64,000 nt of DNA. Origin: Symbiodinium natans (Eukaryota; Sar; Dinophyceae; Suessiales; Symbiodiniaceae). Positions 48,801-58,346 of the stretch are shown here, piece by piece (the first letter of the stretch is position 1; every line of letters begins with the position of its first letter). The notes beneath the pieces were generated by a model. It ran no database searches. It was not told where the DNA came from and saw nothing but the letters and a program-made list of their open reading frames with translations. Location of the stretch: positions 52,501 through 116,500 of the forward strand of contig CAJNDS010000104.1 of assembly GCA_905221605.1 (NCBI GenBank), in the 5' to 3' direction. A program made the position numbers and the translations under genes.

Positions 48801-51045
48801 GTGCCCAGGGGCCAGCCTCGATGTCGTGGAGGGGCGCCTGGGTACTCGTCTGGCCTGGGTCTTGGTGGGAAGTTGAGGGCTCGGGGGTTTAGAGTTGAGG
48901 ATAGTTTGGGTTTAGGGTTCAACCTGCCGCTGCCGCGCTTGACGTGGCCTTGTGCTGACCCATTGCATACGAGGGCATCCAATGGAGATCTTTCTGGGCC
49001 GTGGGAATCGAGACCTCGCTCGCCATGCGTGGAACACATGGACGGCGGTGCTGGACACAGAGCGGCCATGACTGCTATGATTTCATGGTGCCGGGATATT
49101 CGTTTGTTTCTTACTTGCCTTGCACCAGCAACCTCCAAAACTACCTTGACTCCTCCCGTGCCAGCCAGCACAGTGTTGCCAGTACTTCCAGAGACTCTGC
49201 CTCCCAAACGCTTTCTTGGAGCCGCGTGCGACCTACGATTCCGGCAGTGTTTAGTCGCGCAGATGGCAGGCTTGACAGCGTCAAGGATAGTTTTGAAAGC
49301 ATAGCAGGCGTTAGCCGTTAGCAGGCGTGAGTGAAACGCTACTTCCGCATCCAGGGTATTAGGGTTCAGGATGTAGTTAGAGTTTATGTTTCAGCGTTCA
49401 AGATTTAGGGGTTTAGGGTTTAGTGTTTTGGTGTTTAGGGTATAGTCGGTATTTATAGGGCTTGGGGGATTTCAGGTTTCTTGGATGAGGGTTCAGGCTT
49501 ATCAGATTCCGGGTTCAGAGTTCGCAGTAGATTCCGGGTTCTGAGTTCACAGTAGCCCCGTGTTCCACTCTTCTCTTTGGCGGAAGAAGGGGTGCCCTCG
49601 ATTTGGGAAGGGCCCTCGAGTGTTTGGATCCAGGATTCGCTGGCAACAGCCGTGGAGAAGCTCGCAGAGCTGGAGGCAACGATCCCTTGGAGTGCAGATT
49701 TGCATGGAAAGGAGGGGGGGGGCTTTGGCTTTGGCCCGCAAAACCCTTCTAAGCCCCTCGCAGGGCTTCTGCACAGATTTCAGGAGGAGCCCGATCGAGT
49801 GCACAGGGAAAGCTTGAAGACTGACTTGGCTAGCTTTAGGGTCGCTGACGCCAACTCTGGAGTCCCGACATGTTGGAAAATGGTTTTTGAACGTTTTGGT
49901 GGGGTAACGGGGCGTAAGAGATCTCATTGCTGATGGTGATGGCGACGGCTGCGACGAGGATGACGCTGACGATGATGATGATCATCATGGAGTTTCGCTT
50001 CATTTTCACTAAAGGTTGGGGATGGCATTCGCGGTATTCGAGGCTTTTGAAGTTCGAGACTTACTCAGTCTTTCTTGGAAGCCCATTGACTACAATCGCC
50101 TGAGCAGGTATATACGTATTCAACGCAAAACATTTCGGCCGGGCCCGATGCCAGCCATCCCAGCAGACGCCAAGCATCCGAAGCGAAAGGGTCATAGGCA
50201 CGGTACGATTGACAAGGCTCTGGGTAATGTCCGCGGTTTCCGTACAGAATACTCGGACCCACATAAGCAGCGAGTGTTCCGAAGCCACCAAAATCTGAGT
50301 TCGCGGGGGGGGGGGGGGTTTGGAAGAACCATCCCCAGTTTCGAGGTGCAGGGACTCAAAAATCGGGATCCTGCTCGTGAGATTTTCAGTTTCCAAACAC
50401 AACCCTAAACGAAACCCGAAAATTCCGAAAACTCCGAAGAACACCGAGTTAAACCCCTAAACCCCTACACCCCTAAACCCCTAAACCCTCCCTAAATCCG
50501 GGGGGGCAGGCGAGTGGCCTGGTGAAGCTGAGCGAGGACGCCCAGCTGGAGGTCGACCTGGAGGTGGCCGGGAGCTCAGGATGATTGGGGGGAGGAAAGA
50601 GGGGGGGGGGGGGGGGGGGGGGTTGGGGGGAGGAAAGAGGGGGGGGGAAGGGGGAGGGGGGTGCCCCCCCCCCCTCTTTCGGTGCCTTTTGGTTCTTTGT
50701 TTTTTGGTTTTTTGGTGTGCCCCTCTTGTCGGGGCCCCCTTTTTTTTTTCTTTCGGGGGAGCGAGCTTGCGGGCCGCCAAGATTTGAGCTTTGAGAGCGC
50801 TTTGTTTCCGCTCCTTTGGGAGGAACTGAGTAACCGACCTATGTGAACCTTGACACCCGATCCCAGCCTAGTGCCCTTGCTCTAAGGCTTGCGCCCCCAG
50901 ACCCTGAACGCGAAAACTGTCGAAACCTAAACCCTCGACCCCCCCCCGAAGCCCCAAATCCCCAAGCCCCGGAGCCTCAACGCGCCGGGCAGGATTTCAG
51001 CAGCTCCCTGTTGCTCCAAAGTCGGAGCCTGCCAGCGACTTGTGG
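27827..51045 (+). CDS. Voltage-gated cation channel with EF-hands and coiled-coil tail, many exons
   Basis: Predicted plasma-membrane ion channel of the large alveolate type, one six-helix domain plus Ca2+-binding tail. Probable N-terminal exons: 27827-27857, 27949-28002, 28246-about 28330. S1: 28423-28530 (VVAAVIVLNAVLFGL). S2: 29180-29236. S3: 29978-about 30044 (NLFDLFIVACGATDLW). S4: 30794-about 30820 (LRIARLIRI). Linker: 31107-31154 and 21-base exon 31474-31494 (ALQGMFW). S5: 31722-31774 (VLIFLFMLLYACAIL). Pore region: 32049-32086 and about 32742-32803 (FESITCWSL). S6: 33310-33352 and 33643-33702 (WGLLAVMTGVVSEKM). After the CHCHD-containing stretch: 40354-about 40373, EF-hand 1 at about 41214-41257 (DTDGSGEVSKDE), 41557-41626, and EF-hand 2 split over 41691-41729 and 46085-46132. 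Coiled-coil exons: 46718-46756, 47413-47444, 47890-47938, 48141-48176, 48236-48298, 48809-48864, 49634-49711, 50510-50579, 50993-51045. The selectivity motif and the gene ends are uncertain. Confidence 0.65.
30595..30716. repeat. (GTGA)n/(GT)n microsatellite
   Basis: GTGAGT/GTGA units between GT runs, inside the intron before the S4 exon. Long Thr/His/Ser/Leu frames on the minus strand are repeat artefacts. Confidence 0.95.
31168..31235 (+). repeat. Telomere-like tract, G-strand, 14 bases after a channel exon
   Basis: Four perfect TTTAGGG units plus variants start 14 bases after the donor of exon 31107-31154. The same intron ends in C-strand-like sequence at about 31405-31465. Confidence 0.9.
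33239..33306 (+). repeat. Telomere-like tract, C-strand, touching the S6a exon acceptor
   Basis: About nine CCCTAAA units end three bases before the exon that starts at 33310. The acceptor CAG is effectively the edge of the array. Confidence 0.95.
33403..33628 (+). repeat. Telomere-like tract, C-strand, before the S6b exon
   Basis: About 30 units, mostly CCCTAAA, with a patch of CCCTAGA variants at 33545-33600. The exon starts at 33643. A G-strand tract (33741-33830) follows that exon. Confidence 0.95.
34185..34607 (+). CDS. CHCHD2/CHCHD10 (Mix17)-like twin-CX9C protein, intronless
   Basis: A 140-residue protein with the full layout of the CHCHD2/10 family: a basic, Pro/Ala-rich N-terminus (residues 1-46) suited to mitochondrial targeting, a Gly/Met/Ala hydrophobic segment (48-80, GGGMLSGLMGSMASGMAMG), and a C-terminal CHCH domain with cysteines at 106, 116, 126 and 136, that is two CX9C motifs. 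Such proteins enter the intermembrane space through the Mia40 oxidative-folding route and act in respiration and cristae organisation. ATG at 34185 is the only upstream Met in frame and the stop is TGA at 34605-34607. No intron interrupts it, unlike every neighbour. It lies on the same strand, after the channel's S6 exon and before its EF-hand exons. A CAG at about 34168-34172 could be an acceptor for a 5' leader. Confidence 0.85.
   Translation: MPRSGARTSSSGPKRSAPAAQAPPPAQHRAPPPAAAPAAAPPAVAPSGGGMLSGLMGSMASGMAMGTGMAVANRAVDAVMGPRQTEVVHRTEGAPPQAQAQAQNSCQFQQDQLAQCIKSSSDATACQSYMDALKACQQTA
35347..39760 (+). CDS. Unassigned exon candidates between channel S6 and EF-hand
   Basis: Exon-like + pieces occur at about 35341-35478 (VVAEGEDVTGWEDHSVHISW), about 35941-35996 (EASARSLHHLAEQDSACG), about 37130-37214 (YDGTPYLQQHDLETASRHFA, with a GTAAGG donor), 37846-38077 (the longest, about 75 codons, with LKYSCEDLLGQPFEEFSCFR and LDIQPDGSFRNYG), about 38893-38985 (DVRGYICELDRWYIRTMMDG), about 39297-39358 (EMTPEDLEFTGPGYQTYSVL) and about 39625-39755. 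None matches a family I know or the roughly 30 residues expected between S6 and the first EF-hand. They may be another gene on the same strand. Confidence 0.3.
36778..36875 (+). repeat. Dispersed repeat, copy 2
   Basis: Same element as 12398-12490, diverged by point changes and small indels. It keeps the TTTACGAAAATAGGGG head and the ATAGTAGGATCCCCTTATG core. Confidence 0.7.
40238..40334 (+). repeat. CCCTAAG array passing into CCCTAAA
   Basis: About ten identical CCCTAAG units are followed by four CCCTAAA units, 20 bases before the channel exon at 40354. A homogenised variant shows local tandem expansion. Confidence 0.95.
40944..41198 (+). repeat. Telomere-like C-strand tracts before EF-hand 1
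   Basis: CCCTAAA arrays at 40944-41055 and 41104-41198 end about 10 bases before the exon carrying the first EF-hand loop. Confidence 0.95.
41277..41395 (+). repeat. Telomere-like G-strand tract after EF-hand 1
   Basis: TTTAGGG and TTTGGGG units start about 20 bases downstream of the inferred GC donor at 41258. Confidence 0.95.
42163..45815 (+). repeat. 97-bp satellite-like tandem array in an EF-hand-splitting intron
   Basis: About 37 units of 95-103 bases, mostly 97. Each joins two related half-units that share a GATGC-CATGATGCTCGCT core. One half ends with GTGGGGTGGCTTCACTTTGC, the other with CGTGGCGGGGCTCAAGGCAG. Looser ancestral-looking copies start at about 42010. A six-unit block (582 bases) is duplicated, marked by TTTCGTGTTTCGTGG at about 42655 and 43237; another variant block with GGCTTTGGTTGCTTTTGGGC occurs near 43780 and 45257. 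Because 97 is not a multiple of 3, the frame rotates every unit, and open frames on both strands are repeat artefacts. There are no unique spacers, so it is not CRISPR. Confidence 0.97.
46290..46385. repeat. Poly-T and (CT)n low-complexity tract
   Basis: A T run, then CTCTCT runs in the intron after EF-hand 2. Non-coding. Confidence 0.85.
46511..46637 (+). repeat. 8-base telomere-variant array (ACCCTGAA)n
   Basis: About 14 near-identical 8-mers, one base longer than the standard unit, lie within the C-rich end of the intron before the exon at 46718. Confidence 0.95.
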
Positions 51046-51613
51046 GTCTGGGAGTTTTGGGCCTGTCAGGGGAGGTGCGTGTTGATAGCTTTAGGGGCTG
51101 TAAGGGCGTTTCGAGTTCTGGACTTCAGGCTTTGGAGTTGGTTTTGGGGAGTTTGGTCCTGTCGTGTTCCAGACCAGCCGCTGCAAAGCATTAATAACCC
51201 ATCTGGCGCCCTCAGTCTCTCACCGACTTCCCCCCCCCCCCCCCCCCCCCTCCCCTAAATGGCTTTGTGTCACATGGATGTGCTCTCAGCTCCCTCACCT
51301 ATCCCAACCGGAGGCCCATGTGGCGAGCCAATGCAACCGACCGGGCAGCAAGCCTGCAAAGCTTGGAAGAGGACGACTCGTTGCAAGAGGCCGGCAGGGG
51401 CACGCAGAAAGCTGTGGCTCTAGAGCGCGGGGTGGAGAAGCTGGGGAAAGACCCCAGCTCTTGGGAAAGTTGTTGTTTGTTTTCCCAGAAAAACTTAGCC
51501 ACCCCCATGTGCAGACCTTTCGGGCGTATGCTATCTTGGGACTATAGGTGCTTGGGCTTGGACACTTGCAGAGGTCAGCCCCAGGCTTGATGATAACCTT
51601 AGAGGGACCTTAG

Positions 51614-52160
51614 GATCTGTGGAGCCCTGATGCCCTGAACCTCCTAAGCGGGAAGGACCTTATCTTCTTCGAGCCTGCGCTGGAGACTCTCAGCGACATG
51701 GCCAACGACGACGACGAGCTGCCCAAAGGCCCTTGCTTTGGCTGTGCTCTTTCGAGAAGTCAAGGCACCAGGAATAGCTCTATTTTCACCCGACTCATGG
51801 CGTGGCAGGCATCAGCAAGGCGCCGCGCCTGGCTCTAAGAAATGGGCGTTGAGGATGCGGGTTGGTGGGGGGGACTTAGCTAAGTTTGGGGGCCCTTTCT
51901 TTGGCACCCAGGCCCTACGTAACCAAGAACGTAGGTCGGAACAGGGCCCATCGTTGAGATCGCCGTTGTTGCGCTGGGGTTGGGAGTCCAAAAGCCCCCC
52001 ATCGCTGTAAACCTGTACATTCTGAATGAGGAGTCCCAGGCTGCTTCCAGACGCTGAGCACCCGGAACCCCCCTGAATCCCCGAAAGAACCGACGATGCC
52101 TTTGAGGCGAGCCCTTCCCGAACATCGGGGGCACGGGCCGCCGCGGCTGGCAAGTCTGAG
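51614..52160 (+). CDS. Unassigned exon candidates upstream of the myosin exons
   Basis: Exon-like pieces: 51614-about 51727 (ALNLLSGKDLIFFEPALETL, then an acidic DDDE run, before a GC donor), 51912-51929 (RPYVTKN before GTAGGT), about 51990-52035 (IAVNLYILNEESQ) and about 52089-52157 (TDDAFEASPSRTSGARAAAA). They may be the end of the channel tail or the start of the myosin gene. No P-loop or other decisive motif is visible. Confidence 0.3.
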
Positions 52161-52953
52161 GGTTTGGGGGGGTTTAGGGGGTTTGGGGGGTTTGGGGGGT
52201 TTTAGGGGATGTAGAGCCTGTATGTACATAGGGCTTCAGGTGTGTTTTTCCCCCTCAAGCGGGGATGGCAAAGGCCAGGGCAGCGCTGATAACGAGCCGG
52301 TCGAGCCCGCATCGCGGGCGTGCGGCGGCCTGCGTTAATGCTGAGCATGGGCCCAAAGAGGGCCCTGCTGTCATCCGGTTGGAGTCGCGTAAAGCACATG
52401 GCCGTTGATCAATGTAAGATACCTATTCAAAAATGCACCCTGCATACGTATATGTCCCTCATGTCAACCCATAGGAAACTGCCAGAAACCTAGATGGTTT
52501 CTCCAGAAACAGCCCACGTGACTTCAAAAAGGTCCGGGGTCGAAGACCGACCCATGCGGGCTAAGTCTGGTGCGCTCCACAAAAGGTCGTGTCGCAAAGG
52601 GGCCTTTGCCTGGTCCCTAAACCCCATAAGGCACCCCGAAACTTCCGGCAGTTTGCCGAGATTTCGGGCGGTAAGGGCTTGGGGCTTGGAGAGGTTCCTC
52701 AACAGCTTAAATGAAGAATTGCTTCAGCCTTTGCTGCAAATCCCAAGTTTGCTTGGCGTCCATCCACATCATGGGAAGGGCGGCTCCCAGCATCTTCATG
52801 CATTCGTTGAGCAAACCGTTGAACCAATTGAGGCCCAGCTTAAATGACCCCAGCGCGATTATGATTACAATAATACAAGCTGCCCAAAACTCACATTCTG
52901 GCGACATAGGTATCAAACGACTACCTCGGCCAAATGTAGAGCTCGGATGACAG

Positions 52954-55889
52954 GTCCCGCGTGGTCTTGCAAGCGCCCGGAGAGCGGAATTTTCACGTCT
53001 TCTACCAGCTGCTCGTGGGTGTCACCGAGGTGCACCAAGTCGAATTCAAGCTTGTGGGGCAGATCTAAGGGTCTGGGAGTTTCGGGTGCCAAAGGGTTGG
53101 GGGGCTTGGGGTTTCGGAGTCTGGAAAGTCACAAGGGGGGTGCAAGGTTTATGTGCTGAGGTGCTTTTGAGTTCAGGTTGCGAGGTTTACCCAAACCCCC
53201 TCAGCCACGAAGCGGGAGAGACAGAGAGATTCGAAAGTTTTCGTCAACCCAAAACCCCCCCCCCACCCCAACGCCACATCGTCTCGAAGTGGAAGGGGGG
53301 GGGGGTGGGGTGGCGCTATTTCCCCCCCTCCCTTCCCCCCCCCCCTTCCCCCCCCCGAAAAAACACAAAGAAGATCAAACCGAGGATCCCGCAGCCTTAC
53401 ATCTTCATCATTCATGTGAGGCCCATAGGGCCCATAGCCACCCTCCCCTGCCCCCCTGGCCCCCCCAAGTCCCCCCCTCCCATCGTCGAAGTGCGCGCCT
53501 TTTGTCAAGGAGCAGCGGCGAATCCACAAGCTGCGCCACAGCCCGCAGGACTATGCCGGGGGGCCAAAGCGCCGAGAGGGAAGCTGCGGCTTCGGAGCTT
53601 ATTGGGGGGAGCGCGCATGCTTTAAGAGTTCGACCCTTCCCCAAGCCCTAAACCAGTTGTGCTATCTTACTATCTAGAACTTAAGCATTGCGGACCTTGA
53701 GGGTGTGATTCGGCTTTAGATCTGAGGGGCTGAGGTGTGAGGTTGCTTTGGAGTTTCGTACGGGGAGCTGTGGTTCCAGCTCCCATTACCCCTGCAGTTT
53801 GTCTATGTCTCTCTTAGACCCGACATCACCGATGCCCAAGCTTAGATGCGCGAGTCCTTGCAATCTTGAGCACGTATTCCCCAAGAAACCCTCATCCCTG
53901 CATCCTTTTTTAAAAGCAAACCTCAACCCTTAAAACCGAAGCTCAGTAGCTGAGTGGGCACACTGTACACTTTTTGGGATACTACAATCTCCTATAGAAC
54001 TGAAAGTGTACACTTTTTTGGGGCTTATGTACTCAGCAGCTAAGTACCCTAAGTAGCAGGCAGTTGTAAGGATGTCCCACCCCAAAAACCTAAACCCTTA
54101 ACCCTCAAGCCCCTGAACTTGTTCAGAAGTTTAAAACAGAAGCTGCCCTGGACACTTCCCCGGAACTCCTCGAAGCTTCCCTCGAAACTTCTCCGGACCT
54201 GAACCCTCAATATTTTCAACAAGCCCTAAAATCCCTAAACCCTAAATCCTAAACCCTAAAACCCTAAAACCCTAAAGCCCTAAACCCTAAAACCCTCAAG
54301 CCCAAAACCCTTATGAAACAAAAATAAGCCCCCCAGCAAGCTCAAGGCCATGCTGCGCGGGGGTGGCATCCTGGAGGTCGGGTCTTTGGGGGCTCTTTTG
54401 GGGGTTCAGGGCTTTTGGGGTTTCAGGGTTTTAGGGTTTAGGGTTTAGGGTTTGAGGGTTTTAGGGCTTTAGGGTTTTCGGGCTTTAGGGTTTAGGGTTT
54501 AGGGTTTTAGGGTTTAGGGCTTTAGGGTTGAAGGGGGGGGGGTTAGGGTTCTAGGGTTTGAGCGTTTTGGTGCTTATCGGGAAGAGGGGTTTGTAAGGGT
54601 ATTTAGGGGTTTACCAAAACCCTGAAAAAGCCCAGAACCGAAGGGGTCCTTTTGCTTCTGAGATTGGAACCCCGAAGCCGCAACCCTAAACCCTGAACCC
54701 TAAACCCTAAACCTTTGGCCCTAAACCACACATCCGGAGGTCGAGGGGATGGATGATGGTGGCGACTGGCACCGGCACGCGACTCAACGGGGCCAATCGC
54801 ACAACCACGGCTTCTGTAGGCGTTCTCAAGGCAATTTTGGGTTGAGGGTATTTAGACAGGCTTCCGACTTCTTGTGGTGTTGGTTTGTAGTTGGTGTTTG
54901 CTTTGGAGTCTTAAGTTTTTGCAGGGCTTGCTGGGCTTAGGGTTGGAGACTCCTTTAAGGGTGCAGGCCTGATGCGCATGCCCCGACATCCCGAAACGTA
55001 AAATGATGGGTGAGGCTTTGTGCGAGCATCGCTGGAAGGTGTTTGGTTTCGGGCTCTGGTGGCATTTAAACCTGATGGCTGTATGTGTGTGTGTGTGCAC
55101 GTAGATAAAGGTGGGCTCGGTGTTCAATGGACCGCGTCATCGCACGAGGATACTTCTGGCCCATCGAAACAACGAGGGATGCGATGGTTCCACAGCATGA
55201 AGGACATCCCTGCAGTTTTCTTCTTTTACAGCCTAAACAAGGAAGTGTCCTAAACCCTGGAGCAATGGACGACCCAGTCCCTACGCATCCCTGCACTCGG
55301 CAAGCATCTAGGGCTCCAAGCGGCGCACACGCAACAAGCTTCCCGAAGAACCGAGATCCACAGTGTGAGGGGTTGCAGGGTGTAGGAATGTTTCAAGGTT
55401 CAGGGATGTTTAGGGAACACAAGGCTGCTATCTGCATTTGCCGCCGTGGGCGCGGGTGACGCCGGAGCCTCAGCCAGAGGGCCGCACCGAGCATTGCGCC
55501 CCCTGGACTCTGAGCAACCCCCCTTCATATGGACACTGAGACCTAAAAAGGCCCAAAAGCCCCAAAACCTTATAACCCTCGAACCCTAGAAGCCCTGACA
55601 CCTCTATGAATCCCTAGCCCAAAAAAACCCAAATTCCTAAGTGCCAAACCCTGTACCCTAGGCCCGAAGCCCGAACGCCGAACCCTAACCCCCGTGAGCC
55701 CAAAGTGCTTTTCACCGTAAACCCTAGCCCCTAAACCCTAAACCTTTAAACCCCAAACCCCAAACCCCAAACCCTAAACCCTAAACCCTAAACCTTAAAC
55801 CCTAAACCCTAAACCCTAAACCCTAAACCCTAAACCCTAAACCCTGAGGAGCAGCTCGCTGGTCTCCTGGATGTGTTGCACCTCGCCGG
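52954..55889 (+). CDS. Myosin motor domain, internal fragment (four or five exons)
   Basis: Exons read in myosin-head order: 52954-about 53030 (SRVVLQAPGERNFHVFYQLL, the segment after switch 1), 53510-about 53553 (IHKLRHSPQDYA), 54337-54376 (KLKAMLRGGGILE), 54740-about 54790 (VEGMDDGGDWHRH) and 55849-about 55889 (EEQLAGLLDVLHLAG, the helix before the conserved LHLGN turn). These cover about 110 residues of a roughly 700-residue ATP-dependent actin motor. I could not find the P-loop, switch 1, switch 2, relay or IQ regions in the window. It is therefore a relic or partial duplication, or a gene whose other exons I failed to see. The exon at 55849 is bracketed by C-strand (ending 55845) and G-strand (from 55898) telomere-like arrays. 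Confidence 0.6.
53951..54052. repeat. Direct-repeat pair with palindromic edges
   Basis: TGTACACTTTTTGGG occurs at about 53965 and again at about 54006. The whole is bracketed by CTCAGTAGCTGAG and CTCAGCAGCTAAG. It is probably a small insertion or structured element; nothing else is recognised. Confidence 0.55.
54237..54728 (+). repeat. C-, G-, C-strand telomere-like tracts around a myosin exon
   Basis: C-strand at 54237-54305, exon 54337-54376, G-strand at 54410-54600, C-strand at 54610-54726, then exon 54740. The intron between the two exons is almost wholly telomere-like and its ends are complementary. Confidence 0.9.
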
Positions 55890-56110
55890 GAAAGGGGTTT
55901 TGGGGGCTTATAGGGTTTTAGGCACCAGTTTAGGGTCATGAGGTTTAGGGCTTAGAGGTTTCGGGGTTTAGAGGTTTGGGGTTTTCGGGTTTTAGGGGTT
56001 TAGGGGTTTAAGCGTTTTAGGGTTTTAGGGTTTTCGGGTTTTAGGGTTGTAGGGTTGTAGGCTTGTAGGGTTCTAGGGTTCTAGGGTTCTAGGGTTCCAG
56101 GGGTTTAAGG
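55730..56110 (+). repeat. C-strand then G-strand telomere-like tracts flanking exon 55849
   Basis: CCCTAAA units at 55730-55845 end in CCCTGAG, whose AG serves as the acceptor. After the 41-base exon, TTTAGGG-like units including TTCTAGGG and TTGTAGGG variants run from 55898 to about 56105. Confidence 0.95.
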
Positions 56111-56994
56111 ATTGGGGGTTGAACCTTTCTGCAGGATACAAGACTCAGGTGACATTGGTAGTGCACCATACATTGATGGTGGCATGCGCTTGGAGGTCCT
56201 TTCTTTTGCAAGGGCCCTGAACTCTAAATCTGCTCTAAGACACGCTCTGCCCTTGTCGTCTGGATGTTGAGGTCTGAGTTCTGGGCCCTTTGCCGTGCGT
56301 AAGATTGAGCAACGTCCCCCCTCCCCTGTAAGTACGGAAGCTCAGGGTGGCGTGAGAAAGGGCAGCGCGGAATCTTGGCATCCGGGCTTCTCCATGCGAG
56401 AGCACCCCCTGAAAGCCCAAACCGACGCCCCAAAACCTACGCAGCATGAGGTCTGCGACGCTGCTCTGCGGGGAGGCCGGGGCTTTTGAGGTTCCCTGGC
56501 CTTTTGGAAATCAGCGTCCCGAGCTGAGAGGGGCTCCCAGCCGACAGCTGGAGGGTCAGTTGCGCGGATGTTTCCCAATCTCCCTGGTGCGCACACCCTC
56601 AGTTACCCAGCTGGACCAAAAGGCGGCTCCCTCCACAACAGGAACCCCCCCCGAGGATGATCCCATAAGTTGGGGCAGCGGCTCGGGTTGTACACGTAGA
56701 GATCTCAGTTTCAGGGCAGGTTGGCCGCAAGCGCAGGGCTTCGGAGGATGTTTTGTTGGAGCTTGCCCGGCTCGGGAATGCCAGATTTAGTCTGAGCAGC
56801 TGGTGAGTTCATGCAAACAAGGGAACAAAACGCAACAATTCATTTCGGAAACGCTGCAGGCAACGTACTCAGACAGGGCGCAAGCTGGCATACTGAATCA
56901 TACTGACCTCTGACCTTGTGGCTGAGTCTCATGATTCGCCCCCCTCCCCCCCCCTCAGTGCTGATTTGAAACATAGCATGGTGTCCCTGTCGAC
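56111..56994. other. Stretch between myosin fragment and anoctamin, nothing firm
   Basis: Open frames occur on both strands (for example 56446-56790 +) but carry no motif I recognise. The expected downstream myosin exons are not seen. The promoter and leader of the anoctamin gene presumably lie here; no TATA-like or spliced-leader signal could be identified. Confidence 0.4.
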
Positions 56995-58217
56995 ATGGTT
57001 AGAGAGCTGAGCACCAGCTACGAGCGGCTGTCTGCGAACAGCAAGTATGACAATGGGGTCCAGCGACTCCCTGGCCCAACTCCGCTGCTGCAGATGGATG
57101 CGGACAGTTGCACTATGGTGGTGATCTTCCCAAGAAGTCGCCGTGTCGGTGGCACGGTGGATCCTGAGGAGTTGGTTCAGGAACCTATGAAGCAAGCCAG
57201 GCGCATCTTCCTGAACCCTGACAACCCCCTGAGTCGGCGTGCCATTCGCCGGCTGCAATACATTGGCGCGGAACCTCACGAACCCATCAGCATGGAGCTT
57301 TACCAGCAGGACATCCGCGCCCGGTTTCTGGAGATCCTCGAGGCGAGTGGTGTCCAGGCCAGTCAGTTTGCCAGCCTCGATGAGGACGAGGACTTCGTGA
57401 AGCTGTATCTACCACTGAACGGAGAAGCTATCGCGCAGCTGGCCGATAGCCTCAAGTTTGAGATGCCCTTCAAGAAGCTCGGTGTTCTCCAGCAATCTTT
57501 GTATGAAAGAAACAACATACATGTACATGTACATACATATATAGTAAAGAAAATCTAATTCTAGAATTAGCAATATCACTATACACTTATATATTTGCTA
57601 TCCCCACCCCCTTAACCCTTGAAATTTAGGGGGGGGGGGGGTGAGGCCTTGAAATATTTCAGGCGGTTAGCTGGACGCCGAGGCATGATAAACCTGGGGG
57701 TGGGTGCAACAGGCTGAAATTTCAACATTCGGGGGGTAAGCGGCTGAAAATAATTTCAGAATCGAATTCTGGACCACAACCGTCAGGGGAAGGCAGAGGA
57801 TGTCTGCAGACCATTAAAACAGACACACCGAAACAAACAACAACCCACGAAGCACATAAGATCACATAAGTACACATAAATACCACCTCTAGAGATTGTT
57901 GGAGGTTCTGGGGCAGTTGCTGCCTGGGCAGGCCGTCGGTACTACGTCCCCAGGGCGTTTTTTTTGCTAGGCGGAGAACGTGACAGACGACAGACTCAAA
58001 GAGAGAGAGAGAGAGAGAGAGAGTGAGAGACTCCCACCCATGTATTGAGTACTCCCCGGACCCCTTGGGGAAGCTTTTAGCTGGTTAGCTGTGGAATCCT
58101 GAGGTGGCTTTGCGCGCCAACTACATTGGCCTGGGCGCGAAGAGAGTGAGCGCGAGAGCAAAAGCGAGTGAGAGCGAGGGCAAAAACGAGTGAGAGCGAG
58201 AGCGAGAGCGAGAGCGA

Positions 58218-58256
<39 letters not shown>

Positions 58257-58297
58257 TGAGAGAGAGAGAGAGTGAGAGAGAGAGAGAGAGAGAGAGT

Positions 58298-58346
<49 letters not shown>

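Noticed and set aside
52707-52916. Minus-strand ORF with a hydrophobic helix
   Set aside because: One hydrophobic stretch only, no homology recognised, opposite strand to the myosin exons around it.
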